A stretch of DNA of 64,000 nucleotides, taken from Halochromatium salexigens (GTDB taxonomy: Bacteria; Pseudomonadota; Gammaproteobacteria; Chromatiales; Chromatiaceae). A program made the translations under genes and the position numbers. The notes under the pieces were generated by a model. It did no database searches and had not been told where the DNA came from. It worked only from the letters and a program-made list of their open reading frames with translations. Shown piece by piece: positions 38,082 through 47,765 of this stretch. The first letter of the stretch is position 1. Every line of letters starts with the position of its first letter. Where the stretch lies: contig NZ_NHSF01000054.1 in assembly GCF_016653295.1 (NCBI RefSeq), positions 124,001 through 188,000 on the forward strand, in the 5' to 3' direction.

Positions 38082-40259
38082 ATGAGTAAACGACGCTTCC
38101 ACTCGGCTGCCCCGATCGCGGTTCGGAGCCAGGCACCCCAGCACGCCCGCCGGCCTCGAGCCATGGCGCTCGGCCGTCTCTCGGTCGCGCTGCTGAGTGC
38201 GCTCATCGCCTTTGGCGCGTTGGCCAAGACCCAAGAGGTCGGGCTTGCCGAGCTGTTCCCCGATGAACGCCAGGCACGCACCATGGTGGTGATCAACAAG
38301 GTGCTCGAGCGCTTTCACTATCGCGACTTCGCGCTCAGCGATGCTTTCGCCGGCGAGGTCATCAACAACTACTTCACCGATCTCGACTCGGGCCGGCTGT
38401 TCTTCCTGGAGCGTGATGTGGAACGCTTCCAACGTTCAGCCGCGCGCCTTGACAGCGACCTGGCTAAGGGCAAGATCGATACCGCTTTCGATATCTTCCG
38501 TGTCTACCGGATGCGGGTCGATTCACGCGTCGATTATGCCTTGTCGTTGTTGCAGCAACCGTTCGATTTCGAGCGCGATGAACGTTATCTATTCAAGCGC
38601 GACGAAGCGGATTGGGCCGCGAACGAGGCTGAACTCAACGACATCTGGCGCAAGCGGGTGAAGAACGACTACTTGCTGCTGAAGCTTGCCGACAAGAGCG
38701 ACGAGGCGATCCGCGAGCAACTGCGCGAGCGCTACACTGGCATCACGCGGCGGATCCATCAGTTCACCGCCGATGACGTCTATCAGGCCTTCGTCAACGC
38801 CTACACGCGCACGCTCGAGCCGCATACCAGCTATATGTCGCCGAGCACCTCGGAGAATTTCGATATCAGCATGCGCCTCTCGCTGGAGGGTATTGGCGCG
38901 GTGCTGCGCGCCGAGAACGAGTACACGGTGATCCAGCGCACCATTCCCGGCGGTCCCGCGCGTCAATCGGGTCAGATCCAGACCGGCGATCGGATCGTCG
39001 GCGTTGGCCAGGGGCTCGAGGGCGAGATGGTGGACGTGGTCGGTTGGCGGTTACAGGATGTCGTCGACAAGATCCGCGGTCCCAAGGGCTCGGTGGTGCG
39101 GCTGCAGACCTTGCCGAAGTCCGAGACGGTTGGCGGGCGCATGCGCGAGGTCTCGTTGGTGCGCAACGAGATCAAACTCGAGGATCAGGCGGCGCAGCGG
39201 TTCATTATCGAGAGTCCGGAGAATGCAACCGCGCTGCGTATCGGTGTGATCGAGGTGCCGGCCTTCTACCGGGATTTCCGCGCCGAGTCCTCGGGTCAAC
39301 GGGATTTTCGCAGCACCACCCGCGATGTGCGTGCCTTGATCAAGGAACTGAAAGCCGATGAGATCGATGGACTCATCATCGATCTGCGCGGCAATGGTGG
39401 CGGCTCGCTGACCGAGGCGCTGGAGTTGACCGGCCTGTTCATCGAGGAGGGGCCGGTGGTGCAGGTCAAGGACTCGTTCGGCAAGATCGAGGTCGAGGTG
39501 GACCCGGACCCGGCGATCTTCTACACCGGCCCGCTCGCCGTGCTGGTCGATCGCAACAGCGCCTCGGCGTCCGAGATCTTTGCCGGAGCCATCCAGGACT
39601 ATGGTCGCGGCATCATCATCGGCGAGCCTACCTTCGGTAAGGGGACGGTGCAGACGCTGATCGACCTTGATCGCTACGTACCGGGCGATGATACGCAGCT
39701 TGGGCGTCTGCGCCTGACCATGGCTGAGTTCTTCCGCATCAGCGGAGCCAGCACGCAGCTGAAGGGGGTTGAGCCCGATATCAACTTCGAATTGGGCCTA
39801 CAGGGTATCGAGCATGGTGAGCGCTCACTCGACAATGCACTGCCTTGGGGGCGTATCCGCCCGGCCGAGTTCGAGGTCAAGGCCGAGCTTGATCTCGCGG
39901 CGCTCAAGCGTCGCTCGGCGCAACGCATCGTCAATGATGATGGTTTTCGGATGCTCCTCGAGCAGGCCCGCGTCCTAAGCGAGATCGAGGCCCAAGATCA
40001 GGTCTCGCTGAGCGAGCGCGAGCGACGTGCCGAGTCCAACCGCCGTGACCAAGTGCTGAAAGAGCGCAAGGCGGCGTTCCTGCGCGCGCGTGGCATCGAG
40101 CCCGTCGATGAAGACGCCGATCATGTCGACGAGGAGGCGTTGGAGAAACAGCAGGAGGTCATCGATCGCATCCTGACCCGGGAGGCGGCTCGCATCCTGG
40201 CCGACATGATCGTTCTGCAGGATGCCGGCGAGCGGCCACGCGCGGCCATGAGCGACTGA
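38082..40259 (+). CDS. prc: Carboxy-terminal processing protease Prc (tail-specific protease)
   Basis: A 725-residue periplasmic protease. An N-terminal signal (second Met at residue 27, hydrophobic to about 49) precedes a helical domain, a PDZ domain (GIGAVLRAENEYTVIQ, then QTGDRIVGVGQ) and the S41 catalytic core. The core has GGGSLTEAL, the nucleophile Ser in DRNSASASEIFAGA and the Lys base in FGKGTVQTL. It trims C-termini of periplasmic proteins such as PBP3 and acts on murein hydrolases with adaptor NlpI in E. coli. The length is typical. Confidence 0.94.
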   Translation: MSKRRFHSAAPIAVRSQAPQHARRPRAMALGRLSVALLSALIAFGALAKTQEVGLAELFPDERQARTMVVINKVLERFHYRDFALSDAFAGEVINNYFTDLDSGRLFFLERDVERFQRSAARLDSDLAKGKIDTAFDIFRVYRMRVDSRVDYALSLLQQPFDFERDERYLFKRDEADWAANEAELNDIWRKRVKNDYLLLKLADKSDEAIREQLRERYTGITRRIHQFTADDVYQAFVNAYTRTLEPHTSYMSPSTSENFDISMRLSLEGIGAVLRAENEYTVIQRTIPGGPARQSGQIQTGDRIVGVGQGLEGEMVDVVGWRLQDVVDKIRGPKGSVVRLQTLPKSETVGGRMREVSLVRNEIKLEDQAAQRFIIESPENATALRIGVIEVPAFYRDFRAESSGQRDFRSTTRDVRALIKELKADEIDGLIIDLRGNGGGSLTEALELTGLFIEEGPVVQVKDSFGKIEVEVDPDPAIFYTGPLAVLVDRNSASASEIFAGAIQDYGRGIIIGEPTFGKGTVQTLIDLDRYVPGDDTQLGRLRLTMAEFFRISGASTQLKGVEPDINFELGLQGIEHGERSLDNALPWGRIRPAEFEVKAELDLAALKRRSAQRIVNDDGFRMLLEQARVLSEIEAQDQVSLSERERRAESNRRDQVLKERKAAFLRARGIEPVDEDADHVDEEALEKQQEVIDRILTREAARILADMIVLQDAGERPRAAMSD

Positions 40260-40270
40260 GACCGCTGCCC

Positions 40271-41929
40271 ATGTCCGAATCCATGTCGTTCGCCGCGCTT
40301 CCGGCGCGGCGCCTGCGCATCGTCGCCGATCCGACGGTCCGCGCCTTGCTTGCCAACGCGCTGATCGGGCTCGAGAAAGAAACCCTGCGCGTGACCCCGC
40401 AGGGGCGCGTGGCGCCGACCCCGCATCCAGCGGCGCTGGGCTCGGCCTTGACCCATCCGCATATCACCACCGACTTCTCCGAGGCCTTGGTCGAGCTGGT
40501 CACCCCGGCGCTGTCGCAACCGCAGGCGGTGCTCGATTTCCTGCGCGATCTGCATCTGTTCGTCTCTCAGCACATCGGTGACGAGCGCCTGTGGGCGGCG
40601 AGCATGCCCTGCGTGCTCGGTGGTGGGGCCGACATCCCGCTCGCGCGCTATGGCCGCTCGAATGCCGCCGAGATGAAGACCGTCTATCGACGCGGGCTTG
40701 GCAATCGCTACGGCCGGGTGATGCAGATCATCGCCGGCGTGCATTTCAATTTCTCGCTGCCGGAGGCCTTTTGGGGTCCGTTCCAGGCCGAGGTGGGCGG
40801 CAGCCAGGACGGCCTGTCCGGGGTCCGCAACACCGGCTACATGGGCATGGTGCGCAACCTGCAGCGCCTGGGTTGGATGGTGCCCTATCTGTTCGGCGCC
40901 TCGCCGGCGGTCTGCAAGAGCTTCGTGCAGGACGCGACCACCGACCTGGACACGTTCGATGCCAACACCTTCTATTATCCCTATGCGACCTCGCTGCGGA
41001 TGGGCGATATCGGCTACCAGAATCGCCAGGAGGAGGGCACCGGCCTCAAGGCCAACTACGACAGCCTCGATGCCTACACCCGCAGTCTGACCTGGGCGAT
41101 TCGCACACCCTGCCCGCACTATGAGTCGATCGGCACCAAGGTCAACGGTCGCTGGGAGCAGTTGAACGACCATGTGCTGCAGATCGAGAACGAGTACTAC
41201 AGCACCGTGCGCCCGAAGCAGCTCACCGACTGGATGGAATTCCCGACGCTAGCGCTGCGCCGGCGCGGGATTCGCTACGTCGAGCTGCGCTCGGTGGATG
41301 TCAATCCGTTCGAGCCGCTCGGGATCGGACTCGAGCAGATGCACTTCCTGTCGCTGTTCATGCTGTATTGCTTGTTGCTGCCGAGCCCGACGATCTCCCC
41401 GCGCGAGCGCCGCTGGATCGACAGCAACGAGGTGCTCGCCGCGCACCGCGGGCGCGAGCCGGGTCTGCTGCTGGAGTGCTCGGCGGGTCCGATTGCGTTA
41501 CGCGACTGGGGTGAGCAGGTGCTGGCGGCGATGGCGCCGCTCGCCGAGCTGATGGACGCAGGCGGCGACGGTGCGTACAAGGCTGCGCTGCGCGCGCAGC
41601 AGTTGAAGATGGCCGAACCCGAGGCGACCCCCTCGGCGCGCATACTGGCCGAGATGCGCGCGCGCGGCGAGGGCTTTGCGCAATGCGCGCGCCGGCTCAC
41701 GCAGCAGCATTGGGAGGGCTTTCGCCAGCTCGAACTCGATCCGGCGCGCGCAGCGTCGTTCGAGCGGCTGGTGGCGGAATCACGCGCGCGGCAGGCGCGG
41801 ATCGAGGCCCATGACGAGTGTGATTTCGACACCTTCCTCGCGCGCTACTTCGCGCAAACCGAGGCGCAGCCGGTCGCGCTGCGCTCGCCCTTTGCGCCGG
41901 CGGGCGCGCCGAGCGAGGAGACCGCCTAG
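40271..41929 (+). CDS. gshA: Glutamate-cysteine ligase
   Basis: A 552-residue GshA of the gammaproteobacterial type, with GLEKETLRV, TDFSEALVELVTP, the AGVHFNFSLP motif, the RNTGYMGMVRNLQRLGW stretch and the RGIRYVELRSVDVNPFEP segment that binds substrates and Mg-ATP. It makes gamma-glutamylcysteine, the first step of glutathione synthesis. It starts 11 bases after prc and ends tail to tail with the SDR gene, overlapping by four bases. Confidence 0.95.
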   Translation: MSESMSFAALPARRLRIVADPTVRALLANALIGLEKETLRVTPQGRVAPTPHPAALGSALTHPHITTDFSEALVELVTPALSQPQAVLDFLRDLHLFVSQHIGDERLWAASMPCVLGGGADIPLARYGRSNAAEMKTVYRRGLGNRYGRVMQIIAGVHFNFSLPEAFWGPFQAEVGGSQDGLSGVRNTGYMGMVRNLQRLGWMVPYLFGASPAVCKSFVQDATTDLDTFDANTFYYPYATSLRMGDIGYQNRQEEGTGLKANYDSLDAYTRSLTWAIRTPCPHYESIGTKVNGRWEQLNDHVLQIENEYYSTVRPKQLTDWMEFPTLALRRRGIRYVELRSVDVNPFEPLGIGLEQMHFLSLFMLYCLLLPSPTISPRERRWIDSNEVLAAHRGREPGLLLECSAGPIALRDWGEQVLAAMAPLAELMDAGGDGAYKAALRAQQLKMAEPEATPSARILAEMRARGEGFAQCARRLTQQHWEGFRQLELDPARAASFERLVAESRARQARIEAHDECDFDTFLARYFAQTEAQPVALRSPFAPAGAPSEETA

Positions 41930-42774
41930 CCGCGACCACCGCGCGAGGCCCGGCGTAGGACCCAGTCCATGGCCCGGCTCGGCAACAAGCGGCGCAGCAC
42001 AGCGAGCACATGGGTTGGCAAGGTGACGGCGTAGCGCGCGCGTGGGCGGGGGCTCTCCAATGCATGCACGAGCCGGCGCAGCACCGCCTCGGGCGACAGC
42101 GTGAAGGGTTGTGCCGCACCGACCTTGCGCAAACGCTCCTCCATCTTGCGATAGGTCTCGCGGTGCGGGCTGTGGCTCGGGTCGATCTGGCGCTGATAGG
42201 CGTCGAAGGCGTTCTCGCGAAAGCGGCTCAGGATTGGCCCCGGCTCGATCAGGGACACCGTGATACCGCTACCGCGCAGCTCCAGGCGCAGGCAGTCGCT
42301 GAGGCCTTCGAGCGCGAACTTGCTCGCGACATAGGCGCCGCGAAAGGGCAGCGCGACGAAGCCGAGCACCGAGCTGTTGTGCACGATGCGCCCCTGGCCC
42401 TGGGCGCGCATGATCGGGATCACCCGCCGGGTCAGGTCGTGGCCGCCGAACAGGTTGGTCTCGAACTGGGCGCGCAGCGCCTCGCGCGTCAGATCCTCGA
42501 CCGCCCCGGGCAGCCCGTAGGCGCCGTTGTTGAACAGGGCATCCAAGCGTTGATCGGTCAGTGCCAGGGCCGCCTCGAGCCCGGTGGCGATGCTCTCGGG
42601 GTCATCCAGATCCAGGCGCACGGCCAGCAAGCCCTCGGCCCGCAGGCGCTCGACGTCGGCCTGATGGCGCGCCGAGGCAATCACCGTCCAGCCGCGCTTG
42701 GCCAGGGCGTGGGCACAGTGGTGGCCGATGCCGCTCGAACAGCCGGTGATCAGGATGCAGCGTTGTGGGTTCAT
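41926..42774 (-). CDS. Short-chain dehydrogenase/reductase
   Basis: A 282-residue classical SDR with the cofactor loop TGCSSGIGHHCA, the structural NNGAYG motif, the catalytic Ser in IVHNSSVLGF and the YVASKFALEGLSDCLRLEL motif (Tyr-x-x-x-Lys). It reduces or oxidises an unknown small alcohol or ketone with NAD(P). It stands alone on the minus strand and diverges from the CobT-like gene over 41 bases. Confidence 0.9.
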   Translation of the reverse strand: MNPQRCILITGCSSGIGHHCAHALAKRGWTVIASARHQADVERLRAEGLLAVRLDLDDPESIATGLEAALALTDQRLDALFNNGAYGLPGAVEDLTREALRAQFETNLFGGHDLTRRVIPIMRAQGQGRIVHNSSVLGFVALPFRGAYVASKFALEGLSDCLRLELRGSGITVSLIEPGPILSRFRENAFDAYQRQIDPSHSPHRETYRKMEERLRKVGAAQPFTLSPEAVLRRLVHALESPRPRARYAVTLPTHVLAVLRRLLPSRAMDWVLRRASRGGRG

Positions 42775-42815
42775 GGTGAGACAGACGGCGGGCGATTCGG
42801 GTGAACGGCGATAGT

Positions 42816-43673
42816 ATGAGGATTCATTCCGCCTGGCCGCAATGGCTATCGGTTCCCGCAGCGCCGGTTCAGTATGGTGTTGGGGAGGGTGCTGGCCATG
42901 GGGCTGGGAACGGCGCTGGACAGGCTGGCGCGCTGCCGGTTCGCCTGCTCGCCATGGTAGCCGATCATGGTCTCGCCGCTCGGGCGGATCGCCGAACCGG
43001 CGATCGCGCGCCGCGAGACTGCGCTCTCGCCACCTCAGTGACCGAAGCCAGGCTCGATCTCGGGCGTCATGATGCGGCCCGGGTCGATCCCCAGGCGCAA
43101 TGCTTCGCGCTGGGGCCGGGCACGCGCGACAGCCGCTTGGGGCCGGCGATGGATGGCCATCAGCTCGATCGGGCGCTGAGTGTCGGACGTCAGGCGATCG
43201 AGCGGGCCAAGCTCGAGGGGGTCGCGTTGATCCTGGCGCACGGCGAGGCAGGGGCGGGCGCGCAGAGCACCAATCGGGCCTGGCGTCATCTGCTGGACGG
43301 CGGCCTGGTCGAGCACCCAGACCCGGACGCCGCGCTCATCCACGAGCGCCATGCCGAGACCCTGGAGCGCGCGGACCCCTATCAGGCATTGCGCTGCCTG
43401 GGTGGCTTCGAGCATGCGGCGCTGGTTGGCTCGGCGTTGGCGGCGGCCCAGCTCGGACTCGCGTGGCGGGCCGTCGGTACGAGCGCGTGGATCGCGTCGC
43501 TGCTGGCGCTGCGCCTGAATCCCTCCGCGCGCGCCTGGCTCGGCGCCACGCCCAGCCTGCGACACGCGCAGCTCGAGGCGGGCTTTTGTCTACAATACGC
43601 GCCTTGTTGGCATCACCGGAGACCTGACACAGCGTCATGGGCGCGATCATCCCTATCATTTCGCAAGAGCTAG
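42816..43673 (+). CDS. Divergent CobT-like phosphoribosyltransferase protein
   Basis: A 285-residue protein that recalls nicotinate-nucleotide-dimethylbenzimidazole phosphoribosyltransferase. [14 protein letters not shown] corresponds to the FAADHG motif, [17 protein letters not shown] to the substrate helix, and [23 protein letters not shown] to the GG-x-E-[IH]-A-A core. The usual GEMGIGNTT motif is replaced by [10 protein letters not shown] and the C-terminal catalytic Glu region is missing, so activity is doubtful. No cobalamin gene lies nearby. It ends 37 bases inside tex. It may be a decaying cobT or a repurposed paralogue. Confidence 0.6.
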   Translation: MRIHSAWPQWLSVPAAPVQYGVGEGAGHGAGNGAGQAGALPVRLLAMVADHGLAARADRRTGDRAPRDCALATSVTEARLDLGRHDAARVDPQAQCFALGPGTRDSRLGPAMDGHQLDRALSVGRQAIERAKLEGVALILAHGEAGAGAQSTNRAWRHLLDGGLVEHPDPDAALIHERHAETLERADPYQALRCLGGFEHAALVGSALAAAQLGLAWRAVGTSAWIASLLALRLNPSARAWLGATPSLRHAQLEAGFCLQYAPCWHHRRPDTASWARSSLSFRKS

Positions 43674-46033
43674 ACTGTCATCCACGACAGGTGCAGGCGG
43701 CTGTCGACCTGCTCGACGAGGGCGCCACGGTGCCGTTCATCGCGCGTTATCGCAAGGAGGCCACCGGCGGGCTCGACGATACCCAGCTGCGGCATCTGGC
43801 CCAGCGTCTGGGTTATCTGCGTGAACTCGAAGAGCGCCGCGCCACGGTGCTGACCAGTATCGACGAGCAGGGCAAGCTGAGCGAGGCGTTGCGCGCCGAG
43901 ATCGAGGCCGCCGAGAGCAAGCAGCGACTCGAGGATCTCTATCTGCCGTTCAAGCCGAAGCGCCGCACCAAGGCGCAGATCGCGCGTGAGGTCGGACTCG
44001 AGCCGCTGGCGGATGCACTGCTCGCCGACCGGGCGCAGGCACCGGAGTCGCACGCGGCGGCCTATGTCGATGCCGGCAAAGGCGTGGCCGATGGTGCGGC
44101 GGCACTGGAGGGGGCGCGTCAGATCCTGATGGAGCGCTTCGCCGAGGACGCCGAGCTGGCTGGACAACTGCGCGAGCGGCTGTGGGAGGTCGGTATCCTG
44201 GTGTCGCGGGTGATCGCCGGCAAGGAGGCCGAGGGTGCCAAGTTCTCCGATTATTTCGACTACGCCGAGCCGATCGCCAAGGTGCCCTCGCATCGGGCGC
44301 TGGCGCTGTTCCGCGGTCGCAATCAGGGCATCCTGGCGTTGGAGCTGTTGGCGGGTGAGGGCGAGGACCCGGACCTGGCCTTTCGGGGTCGCATCGCACA
44401 GCGCTTCGGCATCCGCGATCAAGGCCAGCCGGGCGATGCCTGGCTGATCGAGACGGTGCGCAAGACCTGGCGCATCAAGTTGATGGCGCGCCTTGATCTT
44501 GATCTCAAGCATCGGCTGCTGGAGGCGGCGGAGGCCGAGGCGATCCGGGTCTTCGCCAAGAACCTGAAGGCGCTGCTGCTGGCCGCGCCGGCCGGGCGGC
44601 TGCCGACCATCGGGCTCGATCCGGGGCTGCGCACCGGGATCAAGGTCGCGGTGGTGGATGCGACCGGGCGCGTGGTCGACACCGACACCCTCTATCCGCA
44701 TGCGCCGAAGAACCAATGGGATGCGTCGATCGCGGCGCTGGCCAAGCTGGCCGCGACCCATGGGGCTAAGCTGATCAGCATCGGCAACGGCACCGCCTCG
44801 CGCGAGACCGATAAGCTGGCGCGCGAGCTGATCCGCCGCCATCCGGAGCTGGACTTGCAGTCGCTGGTGGTCAGCGAGGCCGGCGCCTCGGTCTATTCGG
44901 CCTCGGAGTACGCCTCGCGCGAGCTGCCGGAGCTGGATGTGTCGCTGCGCGGGGCGGTGTCGATCGCGCGCCGGCTGCAGGATCCGCTGGCCGAGTTGGT
45001 GAAGATCGAGCCAAAGGCGATCGGCGTGGGCCAGTATCAGCATGATGTGAATCAGAGCGGGCTGGCGCGCAGCCTCGATGCGGTGGTCGAGGACTGCGTG
45101 AACGCGGTGGGCGTCGACCTGAACACGGCCTCGGCGCCGCTGCTGGCGCAGGTCTCGGGCCTGACGCAAACGCTCGCCGAGAACGTCGTGCGCTTTCGCG
45201 AGGAGCAGGGCGCCTTTCGCAATCGCGCGCAGTTGAAGAAGGTGCCGCGCCTGGGCGAGAAGACCTTTCAGCAGTGCGCGGGCTTCTTGCGCATCAACGA
45301 CGGCGACGAGCCGCTGGATGGCTCGGCGGTGCATCCGGAGGCCTATCCGCTGGTGCGGCGGATGCTCAAGGAGGTCGGGCGGGATATCCGGGCCTTGATC
45401 GGCGATCGGACGGCCTTGAGCAGATTGCAGCCGGCACGCTTCGCCGATGAGCGTTTCGGCGCGCCGACGGTGCGCGACATCATCGCCGAGTTGGAGAAAC
45501 CGGGGCGTGATCCGCGCCCGGAGTTCAAGGCGGCGCGCTTCATGGAGGGCGTCGAGACGCTGTCGGATCTACGCCCGGGGATGGTGCTGGAGGGCACGGT
45601 GACCAATGTGACCAACTTCGGCGCGTTCGTCGATGTCGGTGTACATCAGGATGGGCTGGTGCATATCTCGCGCTTGGCGGATCGCTTCGTGCGCGATCCT
45701 TATGAGGTGGTCAGCACCGGGCAGTTGGTGAAGGTCAAGGTGCTGGAGGTGGATCTGCCGCGCAAGCGGGTGTCGCTGAGCATGCGGTTGGATTATGTGC
45801 CCGAGGGTGAGGGCGGTGCTGGGAGGGGGCGTGCTGCTGAAGCGGGGGCCAGTGACGGTGCTGCTGTCGGGCGCTCGGTCAGTGGTCAGCCGCCGGGTGC
45901 GGGTGCGGCTGGTCGGCGCGCTGGAGCTGGAGGTGGCGGTCGCTCAGGCGTGAAGCAGACGCCGGGGCGCGAGGAGTCGGCCGGGGCGAGTGGGACGATG
46001 GCGGATGCCTTTGCGAAGGCTCGTCGGAGGTGA
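43637..46033 (+). CDS. tex: Transcription accessory protein Tex
   Basis: A 798-residue RNA-binding protein with the N-terminal Tex domain, a YqgF/RNase-H-like domain ([19 protein letters not shown]), helix-hairpin-helix motifs ([20 protein letters not shown]) and an S1 domain ([29 protein letters not shown]). The C-terminal 70 residues are a Gly/Ala-rich disordered tail, longer than usual. Tex binds RNA and elongating polymerase. Its start overlaps the CobT-like gene. Confidence 0.95.
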   Translation: MGAIIPIISQELDCHPRQVQAAVDLLDEGATVPFIARYRKEATGGLDDTQLRHLAQRLGYLRELEERRATVLTSIDEQGKLSEALRAEIEAAESKQRLEDLYLPFKPKRRTKAQIAREVGLEPLADALLADRAQAPESHAAAYVDAGKGVADGAAALEGARQILMERFAEDAELAGQLRERLWEVGILVSRVIAGKEAEGAKFSDYFDYAEPIAKVPSHRALALFRGRNQGILALELLAGEGEDPDLAFRGRIAQRFGIRDQGQPGDAWLIETVRKTWRIKLMARLDLDLKHRLLEAAEAEAIRVFAKNLKALLLAAPAGRLPTIGLDPGLRTGIKVAVVDATGRVVDTDTLYPHAPKNQWDASIAALAKLAATHGAKLISIGNGTASRETDKLARELIRRHPELDLQSLVVSEAGASVYSASEYASRELPELDVSLRGAVSIARRLQDPLAELVKIEPKAIGVGQYQHDVNQSGLARSLDAVVEDCVNAVGVDLNTASAPLLAQVSGLTQTLAENVVRFREEQGAFRNRAQLKKVPRLGEKTFQQCAGFLRINDGDEPLDGSAVHPEAYPLVRRMLKEVGRDIRALIGDRTALSRLQPARFADERFGAPTVRDIIAELEKPGRDPRPEFKAARFMEGVETLSDLRPGMVLEGTVTNVTNFGAFVDVGVHQDGLVHISRLADRFVRDPYEVVSTGQLVKVKVLEVDLPRKRVSLSMRLDYVPEGEGGAGRGRAAEAGASDGAAVGRSVSGQPPGAGAAGRRAGAGGGGRSGVKQTPGREESAGASGTMADAFAKARRR

Positions 46034-46324
46034 TTGGCTGCTGAGGACTTGGGTTCTCGGTGCCTGGTCCTGGTGCCTGATACGGCTGGTGCAGGTCGCG
46101 TCGCTCGTGCCGGCATCGGGTAGCGCCCGCCGGGGGGCTCCGTGAATCCATCCTTGGAGGCTCAACGATCGCCCTCCGGGCGATCGACGCCCCCGACGGG
46201 CGCCACCCGATACCGACACCTCTGGCCTTGTCGCCGACGGGTATTCCGACTGGGACTCTAAATAGCCTGATCGCCAGTGCATCTGCGGGCTCATGTCACG
46301 GGTGCGCCGACTTCAAGTTGGCAC
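46034..46324. other. Intergenic stretch with REP-like inverted repeat
   Basis: No gene is seen in these 291 bases; the main content is the inverted repeat listed separately. Confidence 0.5.
46113..46213. repeat. REP-like large inverted repeat with inner hairpin
   Basis: Arms of about 24 bases (gcatcgggtagcgcccgccg at the left and its near complement at 46189-46213) enclose TCCATCCTTGGA and a perfect hairpin CGATCGCCC-tcc-GGGCGATCG at 46165-46186. The layout resembles non-autonomous repeat elements that spread between genes. Copy number cannot be judged from one window. Confidence 0.65.
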
Positions 46325-46510
46325 TTAACGGACCAACATGATCAGCACGATGACGAGACCGACGACAGCGGCGAGCGGCAGGATCGCGGCTTGCCAGTCG
46401 CCTTTTTCGGCCTTGGGGCCGTTCTCCTGCCAGGCCTTGAAGGCTGGCCAGAGGAAGAATAGCAGCATGATGAGGACGCCGGCGGCGGCGATCTTGAGGA
46501 ACAGGTCCAT
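46325..46510 (-). CDS. Small two-helix membrane protein, unknown
   Basis: A 61-residue protein with two hydrophobic helices (IAAAGVLIMLLFFLWPAF and ILPLAAVVGLVIVLIML) joined by a charged loop. The ATG at 46510 has GGAGG six bases before it; an upstream extension of the frame reads through the terminator of the next gene and is unlikely. No family is recognised. It follows the Bax-inhibitor-1 gene, separated by a terminator. Confidence 0.65.
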   Translation of the reverse strand: MDLFLKIAAAGVLIMLLFFLWPAFKAWQENGPKAEKGDWQAAILPLAAVVGLVIVLIMLVR

Positions 46511-46540
46511 GGGGCCTCCGTGAGTAAGCGTCTTGTCAAC

Positions 46541-46564
46541 AAAAACCCCGGCCGGAGCCGGGGT
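46541..46564 (-). terminator. Rho-independent terminator after the Bax-inhibitor-1 gene
   Basis: On the minus strand an eight-base stem (ACCCCGGC and its complement) with a four-base loop runs into five T, 27 bases after the stop of the BI-1 gene. Confidence 0.85.
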
Positions 46565-46590
46565 CGTGTTAGCCAAGTTGCTACTATTGA

Positions 46591-47280
46591 TTATTCATCG
46601 CCCATGATGCCGAGGATCTGGAGCAGGCTGATGAAGATGTTGAAGATGGCGAGGTAGATGCCGTAGGTCGCCATGATGTAGTTGGTCTCGGCACCGCTCT
46701 TGATGCGGCTGGTGTCGAAAAGGATGAAGCCGCTCATCAGCAGAATGATGGCCGCCGAGAGAGCCAACGCAAGGGCCGGCATGTTGAGAAAGATGTTGGC
46801 GACCATCGCGACGACCGCGACCATCATGCCGGCGAACAGGAAGCCGCCGAGGAAGCTGAAGTCACGCTTGCTGGTTAGCGCGTAGCCTGAGAGTCCAAGG
46901 AAGATCACCGCGGTGCCGCCGAAGGCGGTGGCGACGATGCTTGGGCCGTTTGGCAGCGCTAGGTACATGCTCAGGATCGAGCCGAGGCCGAAGCCGAGCA
47001 GGCCGGTGATCAGGAAGATGACGCCGACGCCTTTGGCCGATTGGGCGGCACGCGGCAGCACGAACATGCCAAGCAGCATGGCGCCGATAACCGACACCAT
47101 GTAGACCCAGGACGGCATGGCCAGCGCCATCGAGATCATGGCGGTGAAGGCGCTGAAGCCGAGGGTCGCGGCGAGCAGCAGGTAGGTGTTTTTGAGCACC
47201 TTGTTGGTCTCGAGCACCGAGCCACCGCGTGCTGCTGGAACCTCTTGCTGTTTTGACAGGAAGGAGTTGGGATTGGCCAT
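46591..47280 (-). CDS. Bax inhibitor-1/YccA family membrane protein
   Basis: A 229-residue protein with seven membrane helices and the family end segment FDTSRIKSGAETNYIMATYGIYLAIFNIFISLLQILG. The ATG at 47280 gives the usual N-terminus and has GGAG 11 bases upstream; the frame stays open further but the extra part lacks family character. The E. coli relative YccA interacts with protease FtsH; bacterial members can leak Ca2+ in a pH-dependent way. A terminator follows. Confidence 0.9.
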   Translation of the reverse strand: MANPNSFLSKQQEVPAARGGSVLETNKVLKNTYLLLAATLGFSAFTAMISMALAMPSWVYMVSVIGAMLLGMFVLPRAAQSAKGVGVIFLITGLLGFGLGSILSMYLALPNGPSIVATAFGGTAVIFLGLSGYALTSKRDFSFLGGFLFAGMMVAVVAMVANIFLNMPALALALSAAIILLMSGFILFDTSRIKSGAETNYIMATYGIYLAIFNIFISLLQILGIMGDE

Positions 47281-47619
47281 AGTGGTGATGTCTCCGTCTG
47301 GATCGAATACTTTGTCAGGCTTGATGGTTTGAGTGATCGCATCGTGATCCTTCGACCGGTCGGTGGGCCCTAAGGTTTCTAACGCGATGCGTTGGGGCGT
47401 AAGCATACCGACAACGGGGGTATGCTTGCATCCTTGGGATGCCGATATTTGCCCATGTCTTGCGGTCTTTGCTGGCGGAAACAAGTGGTCGCGGTCGGCC
47501 TCTTGGTCCTCGTGCCGAGGGGGCTGGCGTATCGAGCCGGCGTCATCTATCGCACGATGGTCCGCTGTTGGGGTATCCTATGCGGATTGCACGATCTCGC
47601 ACGCTCGGCAATCTTCCCA
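47281..47619. other. 339-base gap before tRNA-Ser
   Basis: It should hold the divergent promoters of the BI-1 gene and the tRNA. I see no gene and no convincing promoter hexamers in it. Confidence 0.4.
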
Positions 47620-47709
47620 GGAGAGGTGGCAGAGCGGTTGAATGCACCGGTCTTGAAAACCGGCGACGGTTAATCCCGTCCGTGGGTTCGAATCCCACCC
47701 TCTCCGCCA
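47620..47709 (+). tRNA. tRNA-Ser (anticodon UGA)
   Basis: A 90-base class II tRNA. The acceptor stem GGAGAGG pairs with CCTCTCC, the D-arm contains GCAGAGCGGTTGAATGC, the anticodon stem CCGGT/ACCGG encloses CTTGAAA with anticodon TGA, a long variable arm follows, and the T-arm has GGTTCGAATCC. The CCA end is encoded. Confidence 0.97.
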
Positions 47710-47765
47710 CTTCGAAAACAGGATAAGCCTTGGCTCAAAGGCGCCACCTCGAAGGTGTTCGCTAC

